A stretch of 64,000 nucleotides of DNA from Rhodocyclaceae bacterium. GTDB taxonomy: Bacteria > Pseudomonadota > Gammaproteobacteria > Burkholderiales > Rhodocyclaceae. Positions 52,524 to 60,864 of the stretch are shown here, piece by piece; position 1 is the stretch's first letter; every line of letters begins with the position of its first letter. The notes beneath the pieces were generated by a model. That model saw nothing but the letters and a program-made list of their open reading frames with translations. It ran no database searches and had not been told where the DNA came from. A program made the translations under genes and the position numbers. Location of the stretch: contig JADKHX010000006.1 of the NCBI GenBank assembly GCA_016721505.1, positions 248,001 through 312,000 of the forward strand, read 5' to 3'.

Positions 52524-53300
52524 TCACATCTGCCTAAACAAGCTTTGATAGGCGCGTGATACGGCGAGTGGCTTGTCGTAGCCTTTGATGTACAAATTCA
52601 TTCGCCCTTCACCATCGCGACGGGTGGATGTGACGTTGCGAATATTGACGATGGTGCTGCGGTGGATTTGCCAGAAATGTTCGCTGTTTAGTCCACTGAT
52701 GATTTCGTTCAAGGTGGTGCTGATGAGGTGCTCGCCGCTGGCGGTCATGACCACGGTGTATTTGTCGGCGCTTTGAAAAAATAGCACTTCGTCGACAGCA
52801 ATTTGATAGGTGGTGTCGCCGCGATTCGCGCGTATCCAACGGAGCTTGTTCGCGCTCGAAGCATTGCCACTGGAGGATTTCATCAGGGCATTTAGCAAAG
52901 CAGCGATGTCGGGTGCGGGAGTTTTTTCGGCGAGCGATTTTTGCACTCGAACGATGGTTTGTGCCAGTCGCGCATCGGTGACCGGCTTCAATACATAGTC
53001 AATCGCCTCGCTTTCAAACGCATCGACGGCGTATTGATCAAAGGCGGTCACGAACACGACGCGGGCTTCGCTCTCCAATCCTTGCGCGACTTCGATGCCA
53101 CTCAAGCCGGGCATTTTGATGTCGAGGAAGGCGATGTCTGGCGCTAATCGCGCGATTATTTCGGCGGCATCAATACCGTTGCTGGCCTCGCCAACAATAT
53201 GTAGCTGCGGCCACAGAGCAAGAAGTTTTTCGTGCAGATGTATGCGCAACAAGGGTTCGTCGTCGGCAATTATTGCGGTCACTTTGCCACCTATGGTCAT
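52524..53300 (-). CDS. LytTR-type response regulator
   Basis: A 258-residue regulator. Receiver domain (ADDEPLLRIHLHEKL, phosphoacceptor in IAFLDIKMPGLSGIEVAQ, VFVTAFDQYAVDAFESEAIDYVLKPV) and a C-terminal LytTR DNA-binding domain (VLFFQSADKYTVVMTASGEHLISTTL, FWQIHRSTIVNIRNV). Its start overlaps the kinase stop (ATGA), forming a two-component pair. Confidence 0.95.
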   Translation of the reverse strand: MTIGGKVTAIIADDEPLLRIHLHEKLLALWPQLHIVGEASNGIDAAEIIARLAPDIAFLDIKMPGLSGIEVAQGLESEARVVFVTAFDQYAVDAFESEAIDYVLKPVTDARLAQTIVRVQKSLAEKTPAPDIAALLNALMKSSSGNASSANKLRWIRANRGDTTYQIAVDEVLFFQSADKYTVVMTASGEHLISTTLNEIISGLNSEHFWQIHRSTIVNIRNVTSTRRDGEGRMNLYIKGYDKPLAVSRAYQSLFRQM

Positions 53301-54253
53301 GTCGTTTGCTCCACACCAATTGCCGCAACGGGCACGATGAGCGACACGCGTGTGCCTGGGTTTTTGCTCGAACCAAGGTCGGTAATTTCGAGCCGTGCTT
53401 GGCCGTCATAGAGCACGGCAATGCGCTCGCGCAAGTTGGCCAAGCCCACACCGGAGCCTGCACTGTCGGCGTGGTCAGAGAATCCTAAGCCGTTGTCCTC
53501 TACCGAAATCATCACGGAATTATCGCGTCGATAAGCGCGAACGACGACGCGCCCGCCGTCGATTTTGGGCTCCAAGCCATGCTTGATTGCGTTCTCGACT
53601 AGTGGTTGGAGCAGCATCGGTGCGAGCGCGACATTCCCCAGTTCGGGCGCCAGGTTCAAGTCATATTCCAAGCGTTCAGCCATGCGTATTTTGATCAAAT
53701 CCAAATAGTGTTTCAGCAAATCGAATTCTTGCTTCAACGTGCCTTGTTGCGCACGGCTGGCGCTCAATGATTCGCGCAAATAGGCGATGAAATTGTCCAT
53801 CATCAACGCCGCCTTATCCGGCGAGCGGGCGATCAGACTTTGAATATTGGCCAAGGTGTTGAACAGAAAATGCGGTTCGATTTGCGCTTGCAACAAACGC
53901 ATTTGCGCTTGCACCATTTGTTTTTCGCGCGAGACAACTTTCAGATTTTCGCGCGCCATCAACTCTTCGATTTTCCTTTCTTCCCATGCGATGCCAAAAA
54001 AGGAACTACCGGCAAATACGGTGAGCGCATGGACGCATAGCCCCATTCCCCAGCCCAGCGTCGGCCAATACGCCCAAATCTTTCCTCCGACAGTCAAATT
54101 AATGACCCATAAAAATGGAATAACAATCGCATAAAGGCTAGCGCTGACATAAAACGAGCGTATGGCCATTACTTGTTTGCGCGCACGCTTCAGGGCAGCG
54201 GTATGCATAGCATCGGGTTCGCCGGTTGCAAACTGACTGGCTTTTGGACTCAA
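53297..54253 (-). CDS. LytS-type sensor histidine kinase
   Basis: A 318-residue kinase. Two N-terminal helices of the 2TM type (about 33-55 and 65-90), then the His_kinase domain with the phosphoacceptor in QAQIEPHFLFNTLANIQSLI and an ATP-binding C-terminus (LVENAIKHGLEPKIDGG, VEDNGLGF, GVGLANLRERIAVLYDG). Partner of the LytTR regulator; overlaps it and the 2TM gene by four bases each. Confidence 0.94.
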   Translation of the reverse strand: MSPKASQFATGEPDAMHTAALKRARKQVMAIRSFYVSASLYAIVIPFLWVINLTVGGKIWAYWPTLGWGMGLCVHALTVFAGSSFFGIAWEERKIEELMARENLKVVSREKQMVQAQMRLLQAQIEPHFLFNTLANIQSLIARSPDKAALMMDNFIAYLRESLSASRAQQGTLKQEFDLLKHYLDLIKIRMAERLEYDLNLAPELGNVALAPMLLQPLVENAIKHGLEPKIDGGRVVVRAYRRDNSVMISVEDNGLGFSDHADSAGSGVGLANLRERIAVLYDGQARLEITDLGSSKNPGTRVSLIVPVAAIGVEQTT

Positions 54254-54564
54254 TTTCGCTCTCGCGACATCAAGGCTTTGACTTTCTCATCTTCCCATTC
54301 CTTGCCAAAAATTCTCCAGACTGGAAGTACGGTGATCGCATGGGACAACAAGCCAATGCCCCACCCCATCGTGGAAAATAAGCCGACCACAAAGACGAAT
54401 TTAAACGACGAGACATCGTTCAGATACATTACGCTCGCCATTGACCATAGCAATGTGTTGAAAATTACGTAGGCCATCAAATGTTGATAGAACTCGGCGA
54501 GGCGATGCACCCGCTGGCGAATTCTGGACTCGCGCAACGCTGCGTCTTGATTGTCCTGGGTCAT
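54250..54564 (-). CDS. 2TM domain protein, companion of the LytS kinase
   Basis: A 104-residue protein with two hydrophobic helices (FYQHLMAYVIFNTLLWSMASVMYL and FKFVFVVGLFSTMGWGIGLLSHAITVL) matching the 2TM domain in the neighbouring kinase. WRIFGKEWEDEKVKALMSRE at its C-terminus closely resembles the kinase's FGIAWEERKIEELMARE linker. It looks like a free-standing copy of the kinase sensor module. Start at 54564 chosen for the AGAGAA site; an ATG at 54588 also exists. Confidence 0.82.
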   Translation of the reverse strand: MTQDNQDAALRESRIRQRVHRLAEFYQHLMAYVIFNTLLWSMASVMYLNDVSSFKFVFVVGLFSTMGWGIGLLSHAITVLPVWRIFGKEWEDEKVKALMSRERN

Positions 54565-54693
54565 AGTCTTTTCTCTTGGCGATTGCATGACGCACAGTGT
54601 AGAAAACGTCTGGCAGTCGAACAAGATAAATCCGATGAGCACAACGCAACGCTACGCCAATTGCCGGATGACTTCGTGAGTGTCAGCCAATGC

Positions 54694-54724
54694 GACAGCG
54701 GCTTAACAGGGAATTCGCTAAGCC
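54694..54724. repeat. Fragment of the repeat cargo at the 3' end of glmM
   Basis: CGACAGCGGC, then TTAA, then CAGGGAATTCGC and TAAGC. It matches the start of the cargo found between glmM and folP (56128-56155) and the AGGGGAATTCGC core in kynA. It overlaps the glmM stop codon by a few bases. Confidence 0.7.
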
Positions 54725-56091
54725 TGCGCTATCGCTGCGCTCACCACTGCTGCAATCGCTTCGGCATGCTGCAACACTTCCGCCGCCGCCTCGCCTTCGA
54801 CCATTACGCGCAGCAATGGCTCAGTGCCGGATGGGCGCAATAGCACGCGGCCTTTGCCATCGAGCGCTTTTTCTGCGCTGCCCACAGCGGCCGCAATGCT
54901 TGCATCAGCCGCCCAATCGAATCCATCTTTGATGCGCACGTTGATGAGTTTTTGCGGATACAAAGTGACATCGGCGCAGGCTTGCGCTAGCGTCTCACTT
55001 ACGCCGTTTGATCGCAACGCCGCCAGCACTTGCAGCGCGGCGATGATTGCGTCACCGGTGGTATGTCTATCCAGACAAATGATATGGCCGGAATTCTCGC
55101 CGCCTAATGTCCAGCCACGTTGCTGCATCATTTCCAGCACATAGCGGTCGCCGACTTTGGCACGACCACAGGCAATGCCCAATCTTTGTAGCGCGTGTTC
55201 CAGCCCCAGGTTGGTCATCAAGGTTCCGGCAACACCGGTGATCGATGCCGCGCCGCGCTGTTGTATGCGATGTCTTGCAATGACATATAGCAATCGATCA
55301 CCATCATAGATCTCGCCCTGCGAATCGACCATCACCAGACGATCACCGTCGCCGTCAATCGCGATGCCGATATCGGCACCAGTCTCCACGACCTTGCGCT
55401 GCAAGGCTGCTGGCGCAGTGGCGCCCACACAATCATTGATGTTGAATCCATTTGGTGCATCGCCAATCGCGATTACTTCGGCACCTAGTTCGTGCAGGAC
55501 TTTTGGCGCGATGTGATACGCCGCACCGTGGGCACAATCGACAGCGATTTTTAATCCACGCAAATCCAAATCATTAGGAAAAGTGCTTTTGCAAAACTCA
55601 ATGTAGCGTCCTGCGGCATCGTCAATGCGCCGCGCACGTCCCAAGCGGCGGGACTCCATGCATTGCATCGGTTCGTCAAGTCGCTGCTCAATTTCAAGTT
55701 CTACCGCATCTGGCAGCTTGAGTCCCTGCGCGGAAAAAAACTTGATGCCGTTGTCATGGAATGGATTGTGCGAAGCCGAAATCACCACGCCGGCCTGCAA
55801 ACGCAGTGCTCTGGTCAGATAGGCTACCGCAGGTGTCGGCATTGGTCCACACAGCAGTACGTCAACGCCTGCCGCGGCAAAGCCAGCCTCCAGCGCGGCC
55901 TCGAGCATATAGCCCGAAATGCGTGTGTCTTTACCGATTAACACCCCCGGGTGGTCGCCTGCAGGCAGGCTGTCATGGGCAACCAATGTTTTGCCCGCTG
56001 CGTAGCCCAAGCGCATGATGAATTCAGGCGTTATCGGCGCTTTGCCCACCAAACCACGCACACCATCGGTACCGAAATATTTACGTGTCAT
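54718..56091 (-). CDS. glmM: Phosphoglucosamine mutase
   Basis: A 457-residue enzyme interconverting glucosamine-6- and -1-phosphate for peptidoglycan and LPS. Start at 56091 (MTRKYFGTDGVRG) with AAGGAA upstream; an ATG at 56109 is the alternative. The phosphoserine loop is VVISASHNPFHDNGIKFF, the metal loop IDGDGDRLVMVD, the sugar loop GGENSGHI and the phosphate-binding loop RPSGTEPLLRVMVEG. Both ends of the gene are flanked by pieces of the repeat cargo. Confidence 0.97.
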   Translation of the reverse strand: MTRKYFGTDGVRGLVGKAPITPEFIMRLGYAAGKTLVAHDSLPAGDHPGVLIGKDTRISGYMLEAALEAGFAAAGVDVLLCGPMPTPAVAYLTRALRLQAGVVISASHNPFHDNGIKFFSAQGLKLPDAVELEIEQRLDEPMQCMESRRLGRARRIDDAAGRYIEFCKSTFPNDLDLRGLKIAVDCAHGAAYHIAPKVLHELGAEVIAIGDAPNGFNINDCVGATAPAALQRKVVETGADIGIAIDGDGDRLVMVDSQGEIYDGDRLLYVIARHRIQQRGAASITGVAGTLMTNLGLEHALQRLGIACGRAKVGDRYVLEMMQQRGWTLGGENSGHIICLDRHTTGDAIIAALQVLAALRSNGVSETLAQACADVTLYPQKLINVRIKDGFDWAADASIAAAVGSAEKALDGKGRVLLRPSGTEPLLRVMVEGEAAAEVLQHAEAIAAVVSAAIAQA

Positions 56092-56126
56092 TGCTTTCCT
56101 TTCAGACATTCAGCATGGCATATTTG

Positions 56127-56220
56127 ACAGCGGCGAAGCAGGGAATTCGCAAAGCACTGCTTTGCGCCTGTGTAGCGGGTCGGCTGTATTAAGCCGACAC
56201 TGCACAACCGCACCAACTAA
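56127..56220 (+). repeat. Composite repeat element with hairpin cargo between glmM and folP
   Basis: Plus strand: GACAGCGGCGAAGCAGGGAA (56125-56144 region), TTCGC, hairpin GCAAAGC-ACT-GCTTTGC (56149-56165), a linker CGCCTGTGTAGCGG, hairpin GTCGGCT-GTATTA-AGCCGAC (56179-56198), then ACCGCACCAACTAAC as a degenerate right box. Its backbone matches the kynA cargo, with compensatory changes in both stems. Confidence 0.85.
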
Positions 56221-56231
56221 CAAATTTTGCC

Positions 56232-57059
56232 TCATGATTCAATCGCTGCCAAAACGCTTAACGCATCTGCTGTCGCCGCGACGTCATGTGTGCGTAAAAT
56301 GCGCGCGCCGCGTTGTACGGCAAGCATATGGGCTGCCACACCGGCAAATACACGCTCGCTCGCAGTGCGTCCGGTCAGCGCACCAAGCATGGCTTTACGC
56401 GACATGCCGACCAGGATGCTTAGGTTCGCTCTGTTCAGTTCGGCCAGATCGCGCAGCAACGCCAAATTGTGTTCCAGCGTTTTACCAAAACCAAAACCTG
56501 GATCTATGACGATTCGCTCATGAGGAATTCCCGCAGCAGTTGCTGCCTCCACGCGTTGATCCAAAAACCTTGCGACTTCCTTGACCACGTCAGCATAGTG
56601 CGGTGCGGATTGCATCGTACTAGGAGTGCCTTGCATATGCATCAAGCAAACGCCCGCTTTGCATGCAGCAAGAACGTCCATCGCGCCATCCGCGCGCAGT
56701 GCGTTGATGTCGTTAATCATGTCCACACCCGCATCGAGCATGGCGCGCATGACTTCGGTTTTGGTAGTATCTATCGAGAGCGGCACACCGCAGTCCAGCA
56801 GCGCGTGTATCACCGGCATGAGCCGTTGAATTTCTTGCTCGGCCGACACAGTTATTGCGCCGGGTCGCGACGACTCAGCACCTAGGTCGAGTATCGCCGC
56901 CCCTTCATCGATTAGTCGCAACGCATGTCGTACCGCTGCGGCAACATCAGTGGCAAGGCCATCGCCAGAAAGCGAATCGTCGGTGAGGTTAACAATTCCC
57001 ATGACGATGGGTTTTGTCACGTCAAGGACAAAGCGACCGCAGTGAAATTTGTTTGTCAT
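56232..57059 (-). CDS. folP: Dihydropteroate synthase
   Basis: A 275-residue folate enzyme joining pterin pyrophosphate to p-aminobenzoate. Visible family segments are PIVMGIVNLTDDSLSGDG (N-terminal pterin loop), ILDLGAESSRPGA, LSIDTTKTEVMRAMLDAG, LMHMQGTPSTMQ and IVIDPGFGFGKTLEHN, LVGMSRKAMLGALTGR. The first loop reads NLTDDSLSGDG where most enzymes have NVTPDSFSDGG, an unusual substitution in the sulfonamide-binding loop. Between ftsH and glmM, as usual. Confidence 0.96.
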   Translation of the reverse strand: MTNKFHCGRFVLDVTKPIVMGIVNLTDDSLSGDGLATDVAAAVRHALRLIDEGAAILDLGAESSRPGAITVSAEQEIQRLMPVIHALLDCGVPLSIDTTKTEVMRAMLDAGVDMINDINALRADGAMDVLAACKAGVCLMHMQGTPSTMQSAPHYADVVKEVARFLDQRVEAATAAGIPHERIVIDPGFGFGKTLEHNLALLRDLAELNRANLSILVGMSRKAMLGALTGRTASERVFAGVAAHMLAVQRGARILRTHDVAATADALSVLAAIES

Positions 57060-57077
57060 TCTGGCGTTGAAATGATT

Positions 57078-57109
57078 AAGGCCACCGAGCGATGAAACTG
57101 GGTGGCCTT
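57078..57109. terminator. Hairpin downstream of ftsH
   Basis: A 9-bp stem AAGGCCACC / GGTGGCCTT in the 67-bp gap between ftsH and folP, without a strong T tract. Possible attenuating or processing hairpin. Confidence 0.45.
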
Positions 57110-57126
57110 GTCATCAAATTAAATAC

Positions 57127-59010
57127 TTAAGCCGGTGCAGGTGCGGTCGGCGTTGCGTCCGGTGAGCTCGGCGGTGCCTTAGGTGTCACTGAGGAGGTTG
57201 ACGGCTTTGGATCGCGCGGCTTAATGCCCGACATGATGTCTTTGATTTGATCGGCATCGATGGTTTCCCATTCGAGTAAGGCGGCGGTCATTGCTTCAAC
57301 CTTGTCGCGATTCTCTTCCAGTAAACGTTTCGTCAAAGCGTATTGTTCATCGAGTATCCGGCGGATTTCGGCGTCGACTTGCTGCATGGTGGACTCCGAC
57401 ATATTTTTGTGCGTCGTCACCGAGCGGCCGAGAAATACTTCGCCTTCGTTCTCGCCATAGACCATGGGGCCGAGTGCAGCGGACATGCCGTAGCGCGTGA
57501 CCATGTCGCGCGCAATGCCGGTCGCACGTTCAAAGTCATTTGATGCGCCAGTGGAAATTTTGCCGATGAACAATTCCTCGGCCACGCGACCGCCAAACAG
57601 CATCGAAATATTCGCCAACATTTGATCGCGATACAAACTTAGCCTATCCGCAATCGGCAGCGACCAGGTCACGCCTAACGCCCGCCCGCGCGGCATCACG
57701 GTGACTTTATGCACCGGATCGCAACCCGGCAACAAGGAACCGACAATCGCATGGCCGGACTCGTGATACGCGGTACATTTTTTTTCTTCCGGCGAAATCA
57801 CCATCGACTTGCGCTCGGGTCCCATGAAAATCTTGTCTTTAGCCTTTTCAAAATCTTCCATATCGACCAAGCGTTTGTTGCCACGCGCTGCAAATAAGGC
57901 CGCCTCATTGACGAGGTTGGCCAGATCAGCGCCCGACATGCCTGGCGTACCACGCGCCAGCACCATCGCATCGACATCCGGCGCAACCGGAACTTTACGC
58001 ATATGTACTTTGATGACTTGCTCGCGGCCACGAATATCCGGCAACGGCACGACCACCTGCCGATCGAAGCGACCCGGACGCAACAGCGCAGGATCAAGTA
58101 CATCAGGGCGATTGGTTGCAGCGATCACGATGACACCGACCGATGGCTCAAAGCCATCCATCTCGACCAACATTTGGTTTAGTGTTTGTTCGCGTTCGTC
58201 ATTGCCACCACCTAATCCAGCGCCGCGTTGGCGACCCACCGCATCGAGTTCGTCGATGAATATGATGCACGGCGAAGCTTTTTTGGCTTGCTCAAACATG
58301 TCGCGCACACGCGCTGCACCAACACCGACAAACATCTCAACGAAATCAGAACCGGAGATGGAAAAGAACGGAACTTTGGCTTCGCCGGCAATCGCTTTGG
58401 CCAGCAAAGTTTTGCCGGTACCCGGCGAGCCAACCAACAAAACGCCACGCGGAATGCGACCGCCTAGCTTTTGAAATTTGCTCGGGTCGCGCAAGAAATC
58501 GACCATTTCCGAGAGTTCTTCTTTGGCTTCGTCGCAACCGGCGACATCGGCAAAAGTCACCACGTTGGTTGATTCGTCCATAACCTTGGCGCGGCTCTTG
58601 CCAAACGAAAACGCGCCGCCCTTACCGCCACCCTGCATTTGGCGCATGACATAAACCCACACACCGATCAGCAACAGCATCGGCCCCCACGACATGAAAA
58701 TGCTCATCAACAAAGACTGTTCATCTTCCGGCTTGCCGTCGAATTTGACGCCGTACTTGACCAGGTCACTCGACAAAAACAAATCCCCAGGCGAATAAGA
58801 TTTGAGCTTCTTGCCATCAACCATCGTCATTTCAATCGTACGTCCCTGAATGACCACGTCAGCAACGCGCCCTTGCCGGGCTTCCTCAAGAAACTCGGAA
58901 TATTTCAAGGTATTGGTCGGCGCTTGACGCGTATTGAACTGGTTGAAAACCGACATCAACACAATGCCGATTACCAGCCAAATTGCCATGGTCTTGATCA
59001 TGTTATTCAC
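57127..59010 (-). CDS. ftsH: ATP-dependent zinc metalloprotease FtsH
   Basis: A 627-residue membrane AAA protease that degrades unassembled membrane proteins and regulators. Two N-terminal TM helices (about 7-24 and 105-123), Walker A GSPGTGKTLLAKAIAGEAK, Walker B IIFIDELDAVGRQRG, SRH LRPGRFDRQVVV, and the zinc site HESGHAIVG. The C-terminal tail is rich in Pro, Ser and Thr. Normal length and location. Confidence 0.98.
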   Translation of the reverse strand: MNNMIKTMAIWLVIGIVLMSVFNQFNTRQAPTNTLKYSEFLEEARQGRVADVVIQGRTIEMTMVDGKKLKSYSPGDLFLSSDLVKYGVKFDGKPEDEQSLLMSIFMSWGPMLLLIGVWVYVMRQMQGGGKGGAFSFGKSRAKVMDESTNVVTFADVAGCDEAKEELSEMVDFLRDPSKFQKLGGRIPRGVLLVGSPGTGKTLLAKAIAGEAKVPFFSISGSDFVEMFVGVGAARVRDMFEQAKKASPCIIFIDELDAVGRQRGAGLGGGNDEREQTLNQMLVEMDGFEPSVGVIVIAATNRPDVLDPALLRPGRFDRQVVVPLPDIRGREQVIKVHMRKVPVAPDVDAMVLARGTPGMSGADLANLVNEAALFAARGNKRLVDMEDFEKAKDKIFMGPERKSMVISPEEKKCTAYHESGHAIVGSLLPGCDPVHKVTVMPRGRALGVTWSLPIADRLSLYRDQMLANISMLFGGRVAEELFIGKISTGASNDFERATGIARDMVTRYGMSAALGPMVYGENEGEVFLGRSVTTHKNMSESTMQQVDAEIRRILDEQYALTKRLLEENRDKVEAMTAALLEWETIDADQIKDIMSGIKPRDPKPSTSSVTPKAPPSSPDATPTAPAPA

Positions 59011-59150
59011 TTTACTGCCTCGCTTTCATGCCGCATTCAGTTCCAAGCCCGCTCGAAATCGAACAGGTTTACTTCACCAGATTCTAGCCTGTCGATTGTA
59101 ATCAACGACAACCCGCCGCGCCTGCCACATCGTTGCAAAAAGTAAACTCT

Positions 59151-59795
59151 CTACACGGCTTCGAAATGACGCTTGTTTCGCCCCAACAAATACACTTCCG
59201 CGCTCTTGTCACGCGAGGCTGCTGGTTTTCTTACCAATAGAGTTTCAAATACTTGATCAACCGATTTACGCAATTCCATGTAGCCACTGCCTTGAAACAC
59301 TTTGACCAGCAAATCACCACCCGGCTTGAGATGCATGTTGCAAAAATCGAGCGTTAGTTCGGCCAAATACATTACTCGTGCTTGATCCGATACACCGATG
59401 CCCGTCATATTGGGTGCCATGTCGGACAATACAAGGTCGACTTGTCGCCCATCCAGTGCTTTTGTTAGCTCGACCAAGGTTTGGTCTTCACGAAAATCAC
59501 CCTGAATGAAACTGACACCGCGAATCGGATCCATAGGCAAGATATCCATGGCGATGATTTTGCCGTTCGCACCCATCCGTTTGGCAACTACTTGCGACCA
59601 ACTGCCAGGCGTTGAACCCAAATCCACCACCACCATGCCGGGCTTGATTAACTTGTCACGGTCATCGATTTCTATCAACTTGAACGCCGCGCGCGCGCGC
59701 CAGCCTTCAGCTTTGGCACGGATGACGTAAGGGTCGTTGACGTGCTCTTGCATCCACACTTTGCTCTTTTTGTGCCGCTTACTTTTCAGTGTCAC
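59151..59795 (-). CDS. rlmE: 23S rRNA 2'-O-ribose U2552 methyltransferase RlmE
   Basis: A 214-residue SAM-dependent methyltransferase (FtsJ fold). N-terminal basic helix (SKRHKKSKVWMQEHVNDPYVIRAKAEGWRARAAFKL), SAM loop VVVDLGSTPGSWSQVVAKR, catalytic K-D-K-E set supported by AFKLIE, LSDMAPNMTG, LVKVFQGSG. The SAM loop has ST where AA is more common. It diverges from yhbY and is followed by ftsH. Confidence 0.96.
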   Translation of the reverse strand: MTLKSKRHKKSKVWMQEHVNDPYVIRAKAEGWRARAAFKLIEIDDRDKLIKPGMVVVDLGSTPGSWSQVVAKRMGANGKIIAMDILPMDPIRGVSFIQGDFREDQTLVELTKALDGRQVDLVLSDMAPNMTGIGVSDQARVMYLAELTLDFCNMHLKPGGDLLVKVFQGSGYMELRKSVDQVFETLLVRKPAASRDKSAEVYLLGRNKRHFEAV

Positions 59796-59809
59796 GTTAC
59801 AATCCTGCC

Positions 59810-60295
59810 ATGAGTGAAACTAAAACTGAAAAACCCGTCCTGACACCGCTGACGCCGGCTCGTCGTCGCAGCTTGCGCGCCGATGCACATCATCTCAACC
59901 CGGTCGTCTCTATTAGTCAAAAAGGCTTGAGTGCGACCGTGCTGGCCGAGATTGACCGTAGTCTCAAGGTACACGAACTGATTAAGGTTCGCCTCTACGG
60001 AATCGACCGCGACGACCGCGCCGCGTTGTTCGCTGAAATTTGCGCCACGCTGAGCTGTCATGAAGTGCAGCACATTGGCAATTTGCTGGTGCTTTGGCGC
60101 CAAAAACCAGCCCCGCTCAAGCCCGCCGGCGAGTTGGTGCTGACGACACGCCGTCCCAAGAGCACGTCGATTGTCAAAGGCACGGGCAAGGCGAAAACCG
60201 CGCCGACCAAGCGTCAAGCGATGGCGGCTGAAGGTCGCAACGCGGCGGGAAGACCGTTGAAAAGCGTACTGAACAAGAAAAACGCGGCGCGCTAG
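59810..60295 (+). CDS. yhbY: CRS1/YhbY-domain RNA-binding protein with a repeat-derived tail
   Basis: A 161-residue protein. Residues about 15-100 are the KH-like CRM domain associated with 50S assembly (RRSLRADAHHLNPVVSISQKGLSATVLAEIDRSLKVHELIKVRLYG, LSCHEVQHIGNLLVLWRQ). The tail is long and basic. Its first part (GELVLTTRRP) is encoded by a minus-strand copy of the dispersed repeat, and the rest is Lys/Arg/Ala-rich. YhbY of E. coli ends soon after the domain, so most of the tail is an addition. Start at ATG 59810. Confidence 0.92.
   Translation: MSETKTEKPVLTPLTPARRRSLRADAHHLNPVVSISQKGLSATVLAEIDRSLKVHELIKVRLYGIDRDDRAALFAEICATLSCHEVQHIGNLLVLWRQKPAPLKPAGELVLTTRRPKSTSIVKGTGKAKTAPTKRQAMAAEGRNAAGRPLKSVLNKKNAAR
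60132..60152 (-). repeat. Dispersed repeat copy inside yhbY
   Basis: On the minus strand: GGCGTGT + CGT + CAGCACCAACT, followed by CGCC. It is antisense to yhbY and encodes ELVLTTRRP. Confidence 0.8.
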
Positions 60296-60344
60296 TTTTG
60301 GCCACATCGATAGCGCGTCATGGCTCTGCGCGCGCGTCAAAAAA

Positions 60345-60824
60345 TCACAGATAGCGCACGTCCAGAATCTCGTATTCACGAGCGCCGCCAGGCGTTTGTA
60401 CAACCACTACATCGCCGGCAAATTTGCCAATTAAGGCGCGAGCCACAGGTGAGTTGAGTGAAATTTTGCTGGCCTTGATGTCAGCTTCATCATCGCCAAC
60501 AATTTGATATGTCACTTTGGCTGCGGTGTCAGCATCTTCCAAGTCAACCGTCGCACCAAACACGATACGGCCATCCACATCCAATGCCGCAGGATCGATG
60601 ATTTGCGCATGGCCGAGTTTGCTCTCGACTTCTTTGATGCGTCCTTCAATGAAACCTTGACGCTCCTTCGCTGCATCGTATTCGGCGTTTTCAGACAAAT
60701 CGCCATGCGAGCGCGCCTCGGCAATCGCTGCAATGACGGCAGGTCGATCAATGGTTTTCAGACGTTGCAATTCAGTGCGCAGCATTTGTGCACCGTGCAC
60801 GGTCAGGGGAAATTTTCCACTCAT
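60345..60824 (-). CDS. greA: Transcription elongation factor GreA
   Basis: A 159-residue transcript-cleavage factor. Coiled-coil N-terminal half (LTVHGAQMLRTELQRLKTIDRPAVIAAIAEARSHGDLSENAEYDAAKERQGFIEGRIKEVESKL) with the tip acids D-L-S-E-N-A-E-Y-D intact, then the globular C-terminal domain (VARALIGKFAGDVVVVQTPGGAREYEILDV). Start at 60824 chosen by the family N-terminus. It follows carB by 40 bases, the usual arrangement. Confidence 0.96.
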   Translation of the reverse strand: MSGKFPLTVHGAQMLRTELQRLKTIDRPAVIAAIAEARSHGDLSENAEYDAAKERQGFIEGRIKEVESKLGHAQIIDPAALDVDGRIVFGATVDLEDADTAAKVTYQIVGDDEADIKASKISLNSPVARALIGKFAGDVVVVQTPGGAREYEILDVRYL

Positions 60825-60864
60825 ATCAGTTCTGCTCTTTGCTGTTCTGTATTGTGATTTAAAT

